From Verrucomicrobium sp. BvORR106 (GTDB lineage: Bacteria > Verrucomicrobiota > Verrucomicrobiia > Verrucomicrobiales > Verrucomicrobiaceae): a stretch of DNA of 64,000 bases. Of the stretch, positions 10,901-20,265 are shown one piece after another. The notes beneath the pieces were generated by a model that saw only the letters and a list, made by a program, of their open reading frames with translations, made no database searches and had not been told where the DNA came from. The position numbers and the translations under genes were made by a program. The stretch covers positions 62,001 through 126,000 of the forward strand of contig NZ_BATR01000114.1 in NCBI RefSeq assembly GCF_000739655.1, given 5' to 3'. Numbering within the stretch: position 1 is the stretch's first letter; each line of letters starts with the position of its first letter.

Positions 10901-13900
10901 GCTCGCCGGAGGCGGCGCGGCTACGGCTGCCACGATCGGTACGGTCAGCCTGGCCGCCAACACTTCTGGTGGACTCACCAAGTCAGGGGCCGGGGTGCTG
11001 ACGTTGAGCGGTACCAACACCTTCGCGGGAGCCGTCAGCGTCACCGGCGGAGCTTTGGCATTCTCGGCGAGTGAGAATCTGGGTGATGCTTCGGCCGCTA
11101 CGAACACGCTTGGCCTCAGCAACGGTGCGGTGTTGCGATACACAGGGGCGGGTGCTCTCGATTTGGGGGCAAATCGTTCCTTGGCCCTGGGAACGGGTGG
11201 GGGGAGCGTGGACGCCAATACTGCCACCGGGGTGCTCACGTCTGGCGGTGGGATCTCAGGCACTGGTGCGACTTTCACGAAGACCGGTACTGGGGCTCTC
11301 ATTGTCAATGGAGCGGCGACCCACACCGGGGCGACCAATGCGTCCGCTGGCATCCTGACTATTACTGGGAGCCTGAATGGGACGAATGCTCTCAACGTCA
11401 GCACTGGGGCCACGATGAATCTTACGGGGTCGCTGCTGGCTCCAGCCTCCATTCAGACCATTGCCGTTGCGGGTGGCGGTTACTTGAATCTCGCGAACGG
11501 TACGGGGGTGCCGCTCTCGAATGTTGGCACCTTGAACCTCGGGGCGGGCACGGGGACGGCGAGACTGGGGCTGGAGCTGGGCACCACCTCGGATTTGATC
11601 ACTTCTTCAGGTCTGGCCGTCACGGCCAATTCGGTCCGATTCGAATTGAGCAAGCTGGCAGGCTTTGGGGTGGGCAGCTACAACCTACTCACTGCGACGG
11701 GTGGTTTGGGCAGTGCCAGCTACACGGCCCATCTCACGGGGTACGCGTACAGTCTCACCTCATCTGCCACTTCGGTGCAGTTGAATGTGTTGTCTGCCTT
11801 GATTGGGGACGTGTATTGGCGTGGTGATCTGGGGAACAGCTGGGCCAGCTACGCCCTTGGCTCTACCAACTGGGCCTCCAATGCGGCGGGGACGGTCGAT
11901 GCTGCGGCGTTGCCGGGGATTGCCAATGGCGTGATTTTCAGTTCCAGCGCTACGACGGGGCCGACTATTTCCACCACGTTGGATGGGGATTTTGCCATTG
12001 GCAGCCTCAGATTCACCAATGCGCCAGCCGGTGTCACGAGCGTGACCATCGCTCAGGGTACTTCTGGCACGCTGACGCTGGCTCCTGCGGTTTCAACCAG
12101 CGGCCTCACGGTCGATGACAACGCTGGCAACATCACCATCTCCGCTCCTGTTGCTCTGGGGGCAGATCAGACCTGGACCATGAGCGCCACCGGCGCAACT
12201 CTCACTATCAGTGGCCCCATCACGGGGACTGGCATGCTGACCAAGGCGGGTGCGGGTACCGTGACCTTGTCCGGCAACAGCACCTATTCAGGAGCCACGG
12301 TGGTCTCCACCGGAGTGCTGCAGGCGGGTTCTGCGACGGGATTCAGTGCCAATTCTGCCTACACGGTCAATGGTACAGCAATCCTCCGGCTCAACGGCAA
12401 CAATGCCAACGTGGGCTCCCTTTCAGGCACTGGTTTTGTTGAGAACAACCATTCGGCCAATGCCTCCATTCTCACGGTGGGAGCTTTGAATAGCAGCACC
12501 GCCTTTGGTGGGGTGATCCGGAACGGTGCAGCGGGCACCATGGGACTGACCAAGGTGGGAATCGGGACATTGAGTCTCGGCGGGGTCAATACTTACACAG
12601 GGGCCACGTTGATTACCGGGGGGACACTGCAACTCGCCACGGGTGGAAACTTGACCGGAAACAGCGCGTTGACGATCACCGCTGCTGCGGGAGTAACGGC
12701 CTCATTCGATGTGAATGGCGGCACTCCAACGCTCGCCTCCATTACCTTGGGCGGCGCTTCGGCGACCTCTACCGCGAATGTCCTCGATACGGCGGGCACT
12801 GGGGTGATCAATCTGGGGGGCAATATCACCTATAACGGCACCAACAATCCCTTGGGCTCGACCTTCAATGCGGGATTGCTGTACACCAATCCGGGAGGAA
12901 GCAGAACCATCACGGCGAACACCTCGACCAGTGCATTGGTGGAACTGACCTTCAACGGGGCCATCAATGGAACAGGATTCGTGACTGACAACAGGGTGAT
13001 CTTCTCCGGAACGGGAGACATCACCCTCAACAACACCGTGACGGTTGCCGGTTCAGGTTCTGATCTGCAGAAGAACAGCACCGGGATACTGAACATCAAC
13101 GCTGCCACCACCGTGACCGATGACTGGGTGATCGACGCGGGCATCGTGAATGCCAACGTGAGCAATGCGCTCAATGCCACCGACGATATCGTCATCGATG
13201 GTACGAGCGTCCAGGACTCTGCCGTGGTGAACGTTGGGGGAACGGCGGGAACTTCAGGAGTGCATCAGGGGGACGACATCTTCATTCGCAACGGCGGCCG
13301 GGTGAATGTGCTGGTAAACAACGGCATCAGCCTGGGCACGGACATGATCCTCGTCGGCGATTCCTCGTCGGCCTCCGCGGCGGCGGCCGGGCGGCTGGAT
13401 CTCGCAGCGGACATTTCGATTGGCGCCAATGGCCTGCAGGTGGGCAACGGTACCAACATTGGCAATGTCACCGGTACGGGCACCATCACCACGGCCGGGA
13501 CCTTCTCCCTGCGGAATGGCACGGTGGAGAGTGGCATCACTCTGGCAGGCGCAGGTGCCATCACGAAGGTGAGCAACGCCACGTTTGTCTTCTCCGGATC
13601 TCGCACTGCGACAGGAGCGACCAACATCCAAGAGGGCACCTTGGTCCTTGACTACACGACCAACAACGCCAGCAAGATCGGCGGGGTGCTTACCCTCGGC
13701 TCGCTCATCCCAGCCGCGGCCAATCCGGTGCTGACCATCAACGGCAATGCCTCGGCCGCGACCAATCAGGTGGTGGCCAGCACCACCCTGATTCTGGGCA
13801 CTAGCAGAGTGAATGTGAATGCCGGCACCGGACAGCAGGCATCGCTCAGTCTCGGCGCCGTCACAAGGACAGTGGGCGGTTCCACCCTGGTCTTCACCTA

Positions 13901-16900
13901 CAACAATGGCAGTGCCAACGTGAAGACGGACCATCTGAGCTCGTTGTTGCCCTATGCCACACTGACGACAGGCGGCATCACGCGTTTGGCCGCCACTGAC
14001 GGCTCAGGTAACGTGGTGCACGCCACGGGGGCAAACAAGAATGACGTCACCGCTTGGTGGGGAACGGACAATGTCACCAATACAGGAGCGTTCTCAGGAA
14101 CTATCGGCACACAGTCATCGGCGGCGTCCACCTTGAGTTTTGTGGCTGCAGGCTCGGCGTCTTCCGTGAACGTGGGAGCGGAGAGCCGCTTCACTCTGCG
14201 CAATGGCGCTGTCTACGTGGATGCTGGGGTAGGGGCCAATGCGACTTCCATCGTGGGAGGTCAGCTGGCAGGGGCGACCTCTGGCGTCACCGGGGAAATC
14301 ATCGTTCATCAGTACAACACGTTGTCCGCGTTTGAGATCGGCTCACGACTCTTCGGGACCACCACCCTTACCAAGAGTGGCGCGGGAGCGTTGGTGCTTT
14401 CAGGAGACAACTATTTCGCGACCAGCCTCAACAACGGCGCGGCCAGCTTTGTGGCCCTGAATGAAGGCACTTTGGTCCTCCGCGGTGGCAACGCGATCGG
14501 GGATGCGACCAGTGTGCATATGAAGACGGGGACCACCCTGGAACTGGCGGCGGGGGCGTCCGAAACGATCGGTAGGTTGGGCATCGATACCACCAACATT
14601 TCCAGCGGAACCATCTCACTCGGCGCAGGCAGCGCCCTCACGATCAACCAGACTGGCAGTGCCACCTACAGCGGTGTCTTTACCGGGAGCGGCACCATCA
14701 CCAAGGTGGGCAATGGCAACCTCCAGTTGACGGGGAACACTGCAGCAGCGTTTACGGGGGCGCTAAATGTGAATGGAGGCATGCTCTACATCTCAGGCTC
14801 GGCTGGTCATCTGAGTGGAAGCGTTGAGATCAACCTCAATGCTGGAAGCTCGTTCTTGATCGACAACGACGACGATTCCTCCAACACCACGCGCATCTCG
14901 GACGCCGCGGTGATCACGCTCAATTCGGTCAATGCTCCCTGGGCGGGTGAAACCCGGGCCAGAGGGCTGTCTGTACGCACGGACAACAACAGCAACATGA
15001 CGGAAACCGTAGGATCGCTGGTCCTGGCCAGTGGTGCCAACTACGCCGGTCTGGAAGCTGCGGGTGGCACCAGTTCTGTCGCGGGCATCATTGCGGCCAA
15101 TGGCATCACGCGAAATGTCGGTACGACGTTCAACATCCGGGGTGCAGCTCTCGGAGCCACAACGGGGCAGCGCTCCGTGCTCAAGATTGCGGATGCCAAT
15201 GATGCGGCATTCATGACCTCGAATCTCGTCGGTGGTGGCGCTGCGACCGGTGCTTCAAACAAGAACGTCAGCATCGTGCCGTGGGCGATCGGAGAGACGA
15301 TCTTGGATGATCTCTCTGACAGCAACATGGGAAACAGCTTTGTGACCTATGTGGACAACAGAGGCTTTGTGGTGCTGGATCTCACGACAGAGTTCCGCAC
15401 CTTCGCTGCGGGTGGTACCGCTCAGGACAACATCCGGGAGTCTCTGTCTGCGAATCTGACCGGACTCGGCGCGCAGACGATCAACTCTCTGATCCTGCAT
15501 GATGCCACCGTCGCTGCGGGAAGTCTGACCGTGTCGGGTTCCGGCTTGCTGACCAACACCAGCGGTGCCTTCCTCTTCACGCTCAACACAGCCGCCACTG
15601 CCTCCAGTGCTCATGGGATCCTGCTCAATGGTTTCAGCGGCATTCAGGTAGGAAGCACCAATGAGTATATCATCCAGGTGGTGAATCCGGTCTCCACGGC
15701 TACCACTCCTGCATTGACGGTGGAGATCGCGTCGAATCTCACCAGCACTGGGGCCTCCCTCACCAAATCGGGGCGCGGCACCCTGATCCTTTCCGGATCC
15801 AACAGCTACGGCGGTGGCACTTACTTGAACGAAGGCATTTTGCAGGTGGCTGGTCTGGCAAACCTCGGCTCTGGCGGTCTGAGGTTCAATGGAGGCACGC
15901 TCCGTCTGGGCGCTGGTTTTTCGGATGACCTCAGTTCCCGCGCGATGACGATCTCGAATGCAGGTGGGATCCTGGATACGAATGGCATCAGCTACGTGTG
16001 GCAGAACGGGCTGGATATGACCGGGCCTGGAAACTTCATCAAGTCCGGGTCGGGACTGTTGACGATTCAGGGAGCATCGAGCTTTACGGGTACGTTTGTG
16101 GTAGGACACACATCGAACATCACAGGCGCGACTGCTGGGGTTTCGCAGGGCGTGCTGTTTAACGGAGTGACCAATCAGGCTGTCACTGGGAATCTGCAGA
16201 TTGGTTCAGTCGGTACTCCGGCAAGTGGCATTGCGGGTGCGGCATTAGGGGCGGACGAGCAGATCGCGGACACGGCGACCATTGTCTTCAATGGTGTCGC
16301 TGCCAGCAGCCGGTGGGCTTACTTCAAACTGTTGGGACATACTGAAACGGTGGCGGGTATCTCTGACGTGACGGGGGCAGGCGTCATTGAAAACCGCGAG
16401 GGTGACACCGTCACTTCAGCCGGTGCGTTGATCCTGAACAGTGATCGTGACTTTACCTACAATGGCTACCTGCGGGACAACAGTTCCGGCAGCGCAGATG
16501 CCAACCCGCTCAGTCTGACCAAACTCGGGTCGGGCATGCAGATCCTGTCTGGCACGCAGATCCGGTACACGGGGGGAACCACGGTGAATGGCGGGACACT
16601 GTACCTTCTTAACACCAACAACTTCGCCAGCAGCATCGTCAACAATGCCCTGGTGGTGTTTGACTATACCAATGCCTCTGCCCTTACGCTCACCAAAGAC
16701 CTGTCCGGCAGTGGCAAGTATGTGAAGCGGGGAACGGGAACTCTGGCCTTGAATGGGAACAACACGTTCTCCGGAGCGCTGGTGATTGAAGAGGGGGGAG
16801 TCAGCTTTAGCAACAGTCTTGGCAACAACGCCGTGGGGAATACCATCTCCATCCTGGAGAACGCCACGCTCACCAGCACCGGCCTCGCGGCGGTCCTGGG

Positions 16901-19900
16901 AAATAATCAACACGTCACCCTGGGAGGTGAGGTTGCCAACATCGAGGTGACGGGGGCTGCCAACACGCTGACGGTGGCTGGCTCTCTCTCTGGCGGGGCG
17001 TTGACCCGGTTTGAAAAGGAAGGCGCAGGAACGCTGATCCTGACGGGGGCGTCCACCTTTGCGGGTACCACGCAGGTGAACGCAGGACGTTTGGAAGTGC
17101 GCCACGCAGCAGGCCTGGCGGCCAGCTCTGGCATCACGGTGGCCAATGGGGCCGGACTGGTGCTCAATGTGGCATCCACTGGCAGCGGAGCCAGCCATAG
17201 CCTTATGGGAACGGGCAACCTGCTGACGCTGGGTAGCACAGGAGGATCTACCGTGCTTGGTTTCGGGATCAACGGGGTCGCGAATGACAAGCTGGTTCTC
17301 GGTGCAGGTCAGTTCATCAATGTCGCTGCCACCACGGTGTTCACGGACCTGTACGTTTCCGGAACTCCGTTGTCTTCCAGCTATGTCTTGATCCAGAGTG
17401 CGAACGCTACGAACTACGGTGCCTTCACTCTGGGGTCCATATTTAATGGAGGGGCTTATATCTACACCCTGGACAATACCCAAGGTAACAACCTGGTGCT
17501 CAATGTCACTGCTGCCTCCCAGCCGAGTCCGCCGCAAGCCTACTGGAAGGGAGACTTGACGGGGACGGGAACCGGAGTTTGGAATGCAGCCCAACTCAAT
17601 GGCAATACCAACTGGGCGACGGCAGCCGATGGTGCCACCGACACGCAAGTGGGGCCCGATGCAGGGACGGATGTGTTCTTCAGTGCCACTGGTGCTCAGA
17701 ACTTCACCACGACGCTGGGAGCAGATCTCGCTGTGAAAAGCGTGACGTTCCTTGCCGGTTCAGGTACTGGCGGCAGCAATACGGTGGTTACAGGAGGCAA
17801 CACACTGACCTTGGGTGCAGGAGGCTTCAGCCTTTTCACTGGTTCGGGCAGCATCAGCTTCAGCCCGAATGTGATTTTGCAGGGCAGTCAGACCTGGACT
17901 GTGGCCGATGCGGCAGCCGTCCTGACGGTGTCTGGCTCCGTTTCAGGTGCGGCGGATCTGATCAAGGCAGGCTCCGGCGTCGTGGTGCTGTCAGGTGCCA
18001 ACACTTACACGGGGAAAACGATTGTGAACGGAGGCGCTGTCCAGATCACGGCGGAAACCGGGCTGGGTGGCAATCCTACGGGCGGATTCCAGGCAGACCA
18101 ACTCACTCTCAATGGGGGCGCATTGGTCGTCACAGCGAGCATGCTCCTGGATGACGTCAATCGAGGGATCACACTCGGTGCTTTGGGCGGGACATTTACC
18201 GTGAATACGGGTGCGACGTTGACGGTGGCCAACGCGATTGGCGGCGCTGGCGCCTTCATCAAGAGTGGAGATGGGACGATGGTGGCCAATGGGGCGAACA
18301 ACTTTAGCAGTTCGGTTCAGGTGAACGCTGGTACACTCACCTTTGGGAATCAGGTTTCATTGACCACGGCAACCGTCACCGCCGGGACCATGAATCTGGG
18401 TGGGGCGACCAACAGCTTCTCTGGTACGCTGCAGGTGGGAACCTTGGGAACGGGCAGCCTGAACTACGCGGTCGCGGGAGGAAGTCTGACGGTGGGCAGT
18501 GGCTCCGGAAGCAACCTCGACATCGGGGTGATCAATGATGCCTCAACGACTGCCCGAAAGGGGACGGTGGATCTGAGAGGGACGGCCAATTTCACTGCCA
18601 ACGTAGGCATGGTGCGCCTCGGCGTGTACGTCAGCGGTGGCAACGTGGCATTGGAAGGGGACCTCTTCCTGGCGACCAACAATACCATCACGGCTTCCAC
18701 GAGCTTTGTGGTGGCAAGCAGCAGTACGCCGGGGGTGTCTGGGGTGAACACCGTGGCGTTTGGCAGTGGCACCAACGTGGTGAATACGCCGTTGCTGACG
18801 ATTGGTGGCTTTAAAGGCAGTGGGGAGGCGACTCTGGCCAGCGGCGGTACGTTGACGGTACAAGGCCTCAGCGGAGGCTCCACCACGCTCAACATTGGGC
18901 GGAACCCAGGCAATACGGGAACCCTGACCACAAGTACATTCGACATGACGGCGGGCACGTTCATCGCGAATCTCGGAGCGGTGGTCATTGGGGAAAAGAC
19001 CGGAGGCGGCGTAGGTACGGCGACGGCGACCATGAGTCTCGGGACTTCCAGCGCCAACAGCGTAACGGCTGCATCGTTGGTACTGGGCAACTACTCCTCA
19101 GGTACCGGCAGCACTACGGCGTCCTTTGCCACGGCGAATCTGAACATGGGGGGCGGCACCTTTGATGTGACGGGGGATGTCACGATGGCTGCACACAACA
19201 ACGGAACGGGGCTCGCCACTGCAAACCTCAATCTGACAGGCGGCACTTTCACCATCGGCGGGAATGTCACCAAAGGGGCCAGTGCTTCTGCCACGGCGAC
19301 GATCACGCTAAATGGCGGGACCCTGGATATGACGGGAGGCACGATTGGATCGGCAGCGGCGAATGCTCTGGTAAACTTCGTGGCCCAACAAGGGCGCATA
19401 CGGAACCTGCAGGAGCTGAATGGTGGAGGGGCATTTACGAAGACGACAGCTGGGACGCTGATCGCATCCGGAGTGAACGGGTACACTGGAGCCACCACCG
19501 TGCAGGCGGGTGTGTTCCAGGTGGGGGAAGGACAGGCGGGTTCCATCAGCAGTGCCACCACCGTCCAAGCAACCGGAACCCTGGCGGGCACGGGCGTGAT
19601 CAACAATCAGGTCGTGATTCAAAATGATGCTTTCCTGAAACCGGGGGATCTCGCCGGGGCAGGAAAAGGGCGCCTTTCCATGGGAAGCCTCACCGTGGCC
19701 ACGGGCGGACAGATCCAGCTGCAATTGACCTCCGCCACCATCCCCCTGGACTCAGCACTCTACGGAGCCATCACAGGTGGAAGCTGGGTGGATGCCCAGA
19801 CGTACTACTCGGCGAACAGTCCTGCCTGGAACGTGCCTGCCAGCACCCTGACCAATCATGATGCGGTGGCCATGACGGGAACGCTCACACTGGGGACTCG

Positions 19901-20216
19901 GGAGTCGGTCACCTATGGGAGCGGGACGATTCTTCTGATCAACGATGGTTATGCGGCCCGCACGGGCGATGTGTTCAATCTCGTGGACTGGGTGGGGCTC
20001 ATTCAGGGAGGTTTCACCGTGACCAGCGGGCAGTTTGCAGGTCTCACTTCTGCAGGAGATCTGGATCTGCCAGATCTGGCGGTGGGTTACTACTGGGATA
20101 CGAGCGCATTCATGTCTCAAGGGGTTCTGGTGGTGGTGCCGGAGCCCTCTCGCGGAGTGATGCTGCTGCTTGCGGCGACGCTTCTGACCTTGCGGCGTCG
20201 TCGCCGCCTGGTCTGA
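4935..20216 (+). CDS. giant autotransporter-associated beta-strand repeat protein with PEP-CTERM anchor
   Basis: Single uninterrupted frame of 5093 residues. It has a signal peptide (hydrophobic core up to about residue 24). The body is rich in Gly, Thr, Ser, Asn and Ala and made of dozens of passenger-type repeats of the form LTKsGaGtLvLsGaNtYtGaT-tvnaGtL (the autotransporter-associated beta-strand repeat, TIGR02601 type), predicting a long beta-solenoid. The C-terminus is a PEP-CTERM signal (VVPEPS, hydrophobic helix, then RRRRR), so it is probably processed by an exosortase-type system; no autotransporter beta-barrel is present. At a larger scale it is four units in tandem: YWxG..W modules start at about residues 28, 1368, 2290 and 4200. 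The last three are each preceded by a related module of about 110 residues. Likely a surface fibre or adhesin (inference). Confidence 0.9.
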   Translation: MKVFVVLASFLTVAQLLVLPLHSQSVLYWDLNGNVAGSGGGSGPSGVWNSTAANWNPQADGTGVPSTWTAGQIAAFAAGNNAKGAYQVILAGTQIAAGVTLEEGTLTLAGGSLSSGASSLAVQVATGTRLNLNSVLAGTVTAGSNGMAISGGGTVRLMAATNTFTGDISVNASRLEVLTGTTDLLSLGAGTKAITLTNGAVVAPVNSANPASTSGKSFVIGTGGGTFNVVNGVSLTLDDAGQFSGTGNLTITGSGTGTVILGNTSVAHTFTGSVNVQSGTLRVQNAGAVGAVAGGKTITVADGASLDIRAALNAIPITVQGSGVNNTGALTNSTTTAGSSASAITLAGHASMGVTNTAALTISGVISGSGMNLTKVGAGAGTLVLSGLNTYTGNTIVNGGTLVASAATNAAPINSASGLVLSGTGTFQYLGRSGASVTMVLNGLELAGGAGTVDVNNAGTITTLDLRGTGGTLGITRTTRGGTVDFKATTGTLGTTAVILTNQANDASGILGAWATVNGGASFAMNDGTGKVVAYGTFTDIAALGASIANGVNTNVRINSAGSGANMALAAGTTSINTLTQNSTTAVIVDTAGKILRFGAAGGLLITPTASTTGSLTIGTAANSGTVTAGGSDNTAGELILSAYSGAALTVNSVIADNGTGVVSVNRSGTGAGLVTLAGTNTYTGSTTLAAGITNVTVLANVNIASSIGQGSSAGSAADLVLNGGTLQFTGAAAASTDRLFSIGLGGGAIDSSSATAAAVVNFSGTGAIGFNGQSGARSFTLTGTNTGANILAGVLGDNGGSTTLTKSGAGLWVLTGENTYSGMTTITAGTLRVGNGGTTGSLGTGAVNLTGTLIFNRSDNYTVNNAIFGTSGSVITQASANVLTLAGAGINTGGLRFTVDGGTIDITGNDVILTGSSALVTTNSGTINGTGGGRILLGAANGDYGAASGKTLVINTVIADGTATTIDFHGGTNSTGVTFLTADNIFTGTANIQGQAVSVTKIGNAGTAGNLGVNSVINIGTGATTTSRLIYTGAGETTDRTINLSASTGVAIIDQSGTGLLEFTSAVTAAAGVKSLTLQGSTAGVGRMSGNIANGTDPVGIIKSGTGTWTLAGNNAYSGATAVNGGLLYAGSTSAFGNGSAMTVAAAGTVRLDGFSNSLGSLAGAGLMENANGSAVTLTLGTDGTSTIFSGTLRDGTGGGALSLVKTGAGAQTLGGAEISYTGSTVIGAGTVHLTGSQGAVLATSSITVAGGGTLNLNNQTAQLYSFSSGTLSFGTGTGTATLGLELGANTAASDRYVSSGSIVTANNIAFNIFALSGFGQSLSYDLLTAGSGLSGATYSLSSVAGGYTYNLVTSDTKVTLQLAAMAAGDLYWRGALNNSWSAYNAGVTNWTTDAAGTLNAGGNPGASNSVIFSASPVAGPAVTTTLDGNYVIRDLTFTAVPNGVTSVAIAPGINSTNSLTLAPITDTTGILVQDNAGSVTISAPLVLGAAQTWNVVGTGANGSSLTVSGGISGSGNLTKSGTGTLSINGVSTNSGTTTISGGTVVGGVASAFSGSSAYTVNSPAIVRLNGFANAMGSLAGSGIVENNHASTAATLTVGANNLSTLFSGILRNNSGAGTGTLSLVKTGTGTMTLTGANTFTGTATVSAGTLTVGNGTSGSITTTSNVIVGNTAGNAVLNVTTGGSISSALLVVGNANGASGAVNISGGSYTATTAETQDTIPAFGAANGGYGSLVMSGGTLNLARFQFGGVQGANTTGGIGVGLITGGTVNNTGFLLLARHGASIGVLTVAGGTLNHNAAGQNIALGWQGTGRAELNLTGGMLDNTGRSVQFGGGTWTGTAIVNLNAGTLVTNSFTRTSGTSYINFSGGTLRAGAASTTFIPTTVNRVTVNGAFGAFAGGAVIDTNTFDLTIGANMLAATGDGVSTIQVIDGGSGYIGAPAVTISGLGVGATAIANMVDDGTGIGTLKVASITITNPGVDYTGTPTVTLAGGGAATAATIGTVSLAANTSGGLTKSGAGVLTLSGTNTFAGAVSVTGGALAFSASENLGDASAATNTLGLSNGAVLRYTGAGALDLGANRSLALGTGGGSVDANTATGVLTSGGGISGTGATFTKTGTGALIVNGAATHTGATNASAGILTITGSLNGTNALNVSTGATMNLTGSLLAPASIQTIAVAGGGYLNLANGTGVPLSNVGTLNLGAGTGTARLGLELGTTSDLITSSGLAVTANSVRFELSKLAGFGVGSYNLLTATGGLGSASYTAHLTGYAYSLTSSATSVQLNVLSALIGDVYWRGDLGNSWASYALGSTNWASNAAGTVDAAALPGIANGVIFSSSATTGPTISTTLDGDFAIGSLRFTNAPAGVTSVTIAQGTSGTLTLAPAVSTSGLTVDDNAGNITISAPVALGADQTWTMSATGATLTISGPITGTGMLTKAGAGTVTLSGNSTYSGATVVSTGVLQAGSATGFSANSAYTVNGTAILRLNGNNANVGSLSGTGFVENNHSANASILTVGALNSSTAFGGVIRNGAAGTMGLTKVGIGTLSLGGVNTYTGATLITGGTLQLATGGNLTGNSALTITAAAGVTASFDVNGGTPTLASITLGGASATSTANVLDTAGTGVINLGGNITYNGTNNPLGSTFNAGLLYTNPGGSRTITANTSTSALVELTFNGAINGTGFVTDNRVIFSGTGDITLNNTVTVAGSGSDLQKNSTGILNINAATTVTDDWVIDAGIVNANVSNALNATDDIVIDGTSVQDSAVVNVGGTAGTSGVHQGDDIFIRNGGRVNVLVNNGISLGTDMILVGDSSSASAAAAGRLDLAADISIGANGLQVGNGTNIGNVTGTGTITTAGTFSLRNGTVESGITLAGAGAITKVSNATFVFSGSRTATGATNIQEGTLVLDYTTNNASKIGGVLTLGSLIPAAANPVLTINGNASAATNQVVASTTLILGTSRVNVNAGTGQQASLSLGAVTRTVGGSTLVFTYNNGSANVKTDHLSSLLPYATLTTGGITRLAATDGSGNVVHATGANKNDVTAWWGTDNVTNTGAFSGTIGTQSSAASTLSFVAAGSASSVNVGAESRFTLRNGAVYVDAGVGANATSIVGGQLAGATSGVTGEIIVHQYNTLSAFEIGSRLFGTTTLTKSGAGALVLSGDNYFATSLNNGAASFVALNEGTLVLRGGNAIGDATSVHMKTGTTLELAAGASETIGRLGIDTTNISSGTISLGAGSALTINQTGSATYSGVFTGSGTITKVGNGNLQLTGNTAAAFTGALNVNGGMLYISGSAGHLSGSVEINLNAGSSFLIDNDDDSSNTTRISDAAVITLNSVNAPWAGETRARGLSVRTDNNSNMTETVGSLVLASGANYAGLEAAGGTSSVAGIIAANGITRNVGTTFNIRGAALGATTGQRSVLKIADANDAAFMTSNLVGGGAATGASNKNVSIVPWAIGETILDDLSDSNMGNSFVTYVDNRGFVVLDLTTEFRTFAAGGTAQDNIRESLSANLTGLGAQTINSLILHDATVAAGSLTVSGSGLLTNTSGAFLFTLNTAATASSAHGILLNGFSGIQVGSTNEYIIQVVNPVSTATTPALTVEIASNLTSTGASLTKSGRGTLILSGSNSYGGGTYLNEGILQVAGLANLGSGGLRFNGGTLRLGAGFSDDLSSRAMTISNAGGILDTNGISYVWQNGLDMTGPGNFIKSGSGLLTIQGASSFTGTFVVGHTSNITGATAGVSQGVLFNGVTNQAVTGNLQIGSVGTPASGIAGAALGADEQIADTATIVFNGVAASSRWAYFKLLGHTETVAGISDVTGAGVIENREGDTVTSAGALILNSDRDFTYNGYLRDNSSGSADANPLSLTKLGSGMQILSGTQIRYTGGTTVNGGTLYLLNTNNFASSIVNNALVVFDYTNASALTLTKDLSGSGKYVKRGTGTLALNGNNTFSGALVIEEGGVSFSNSLGNNAVGNTISILENATLTSTGLAAVLGNNQHVTLGGEVANIEVTGAANTLTVAGSLSGGALTRFEKEGAGTLILTGASTFAGTTQVNAGRLEVRHAAGLAASSGITVANGAGLVLNVASTGSGASHSLMGTGNLLTLGSTGGSTVLGFGINGVANDKLVLGAGQFINVAATTVFTDLYVSGTPLSSSYVLIQSANATNYGAFTLGSIFNGGAYIYTLDNTQGNNLVLNVTAASQPSPPQAYWKGDLTGTGTGVWNAAQLNGNTNWATAADGATDTQVGPDAGTDVFFSATGAQNFTTTLGADLAVKSVTFLAGSGTGGSNTVVTGGNTLTLGAGGFSLFTGSGSISFSPNVILQGSQTWTVADAAAVLTVSGSVSGAADLIKAGSGVVVLSGANTYTGKTIVNGGAVQITAETGLGGNPTGGFQADQLTLNGGALVVTASMLLDDVNRGITLGALGGTFTVNTGATLTVANAIGGAGAFIKSGDGTMVANGANNFSSSVQVNAGTLTFGNQVSLTTATVTAGTMNLGGATNSFSGTLQVGTLGTGSLNYAVAGGSLTVGSGSGSNLDIGVINDASTTARKGTVDLRGTANFTANVGMVRLGVYVSGGNVALEGDLFLATNNTITASTSFVVASSSTPGVSGVNTVAFGSGTNVVNTPLLTIGGFKGSGEATLASGGTLTVQGLSGGSTTLNIGRNPGNTGTLTTSTFDMTAGTFIANLGAVVIGEKTGGGVGTATATMSLGTSSANSVTAASLVLGNYSSGTGSTTASFATANLNMGGGTFDVTGDVTMAAHNNGTGLATANLNLTGGTFTIGGNVTKGASASATATITLNGGTLDMTGGTIGSAAANALVNFVAQQGRIRNLQELNGGGAFTKTTAGTLIASGVNGYTGATTVQAGVFQVGEGQAGSISSATTVQATGTLAGTGVINNQVVIQNDAFLKPGDLAGAGKGRLSMGSLTVATGGQIQLQLTSATIPLDSALYGAITGGSWVDAQTYYSANSPAWNVPASTLTNHDAVAMTGTLTLGTRESVTYGSGTILLINDGYAARTGDVFNLVDWVGLIQGGFTVTSGQFAGLTSAGDLDLPDLAVGYYWDTSAFMSQGVLVVVPEPSRGVMLLLAATLLTLRRRRRLV

Positions 20217-20265
20217 CGGGTTTGTGTTTGCCCGAATGCATCTCAACGTGTCATGATGGGCGGCT

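Noticed and set aside
5286-17648. Several long open frames on the minus strand inside the giant repeat gene (for example 5286-6677, 9410-10048, 16416-17648)
   Set aside because: They are antisense to a continuous, family-recognisable protein, have biased composition from the GC-rich repeats, and show no known motif.
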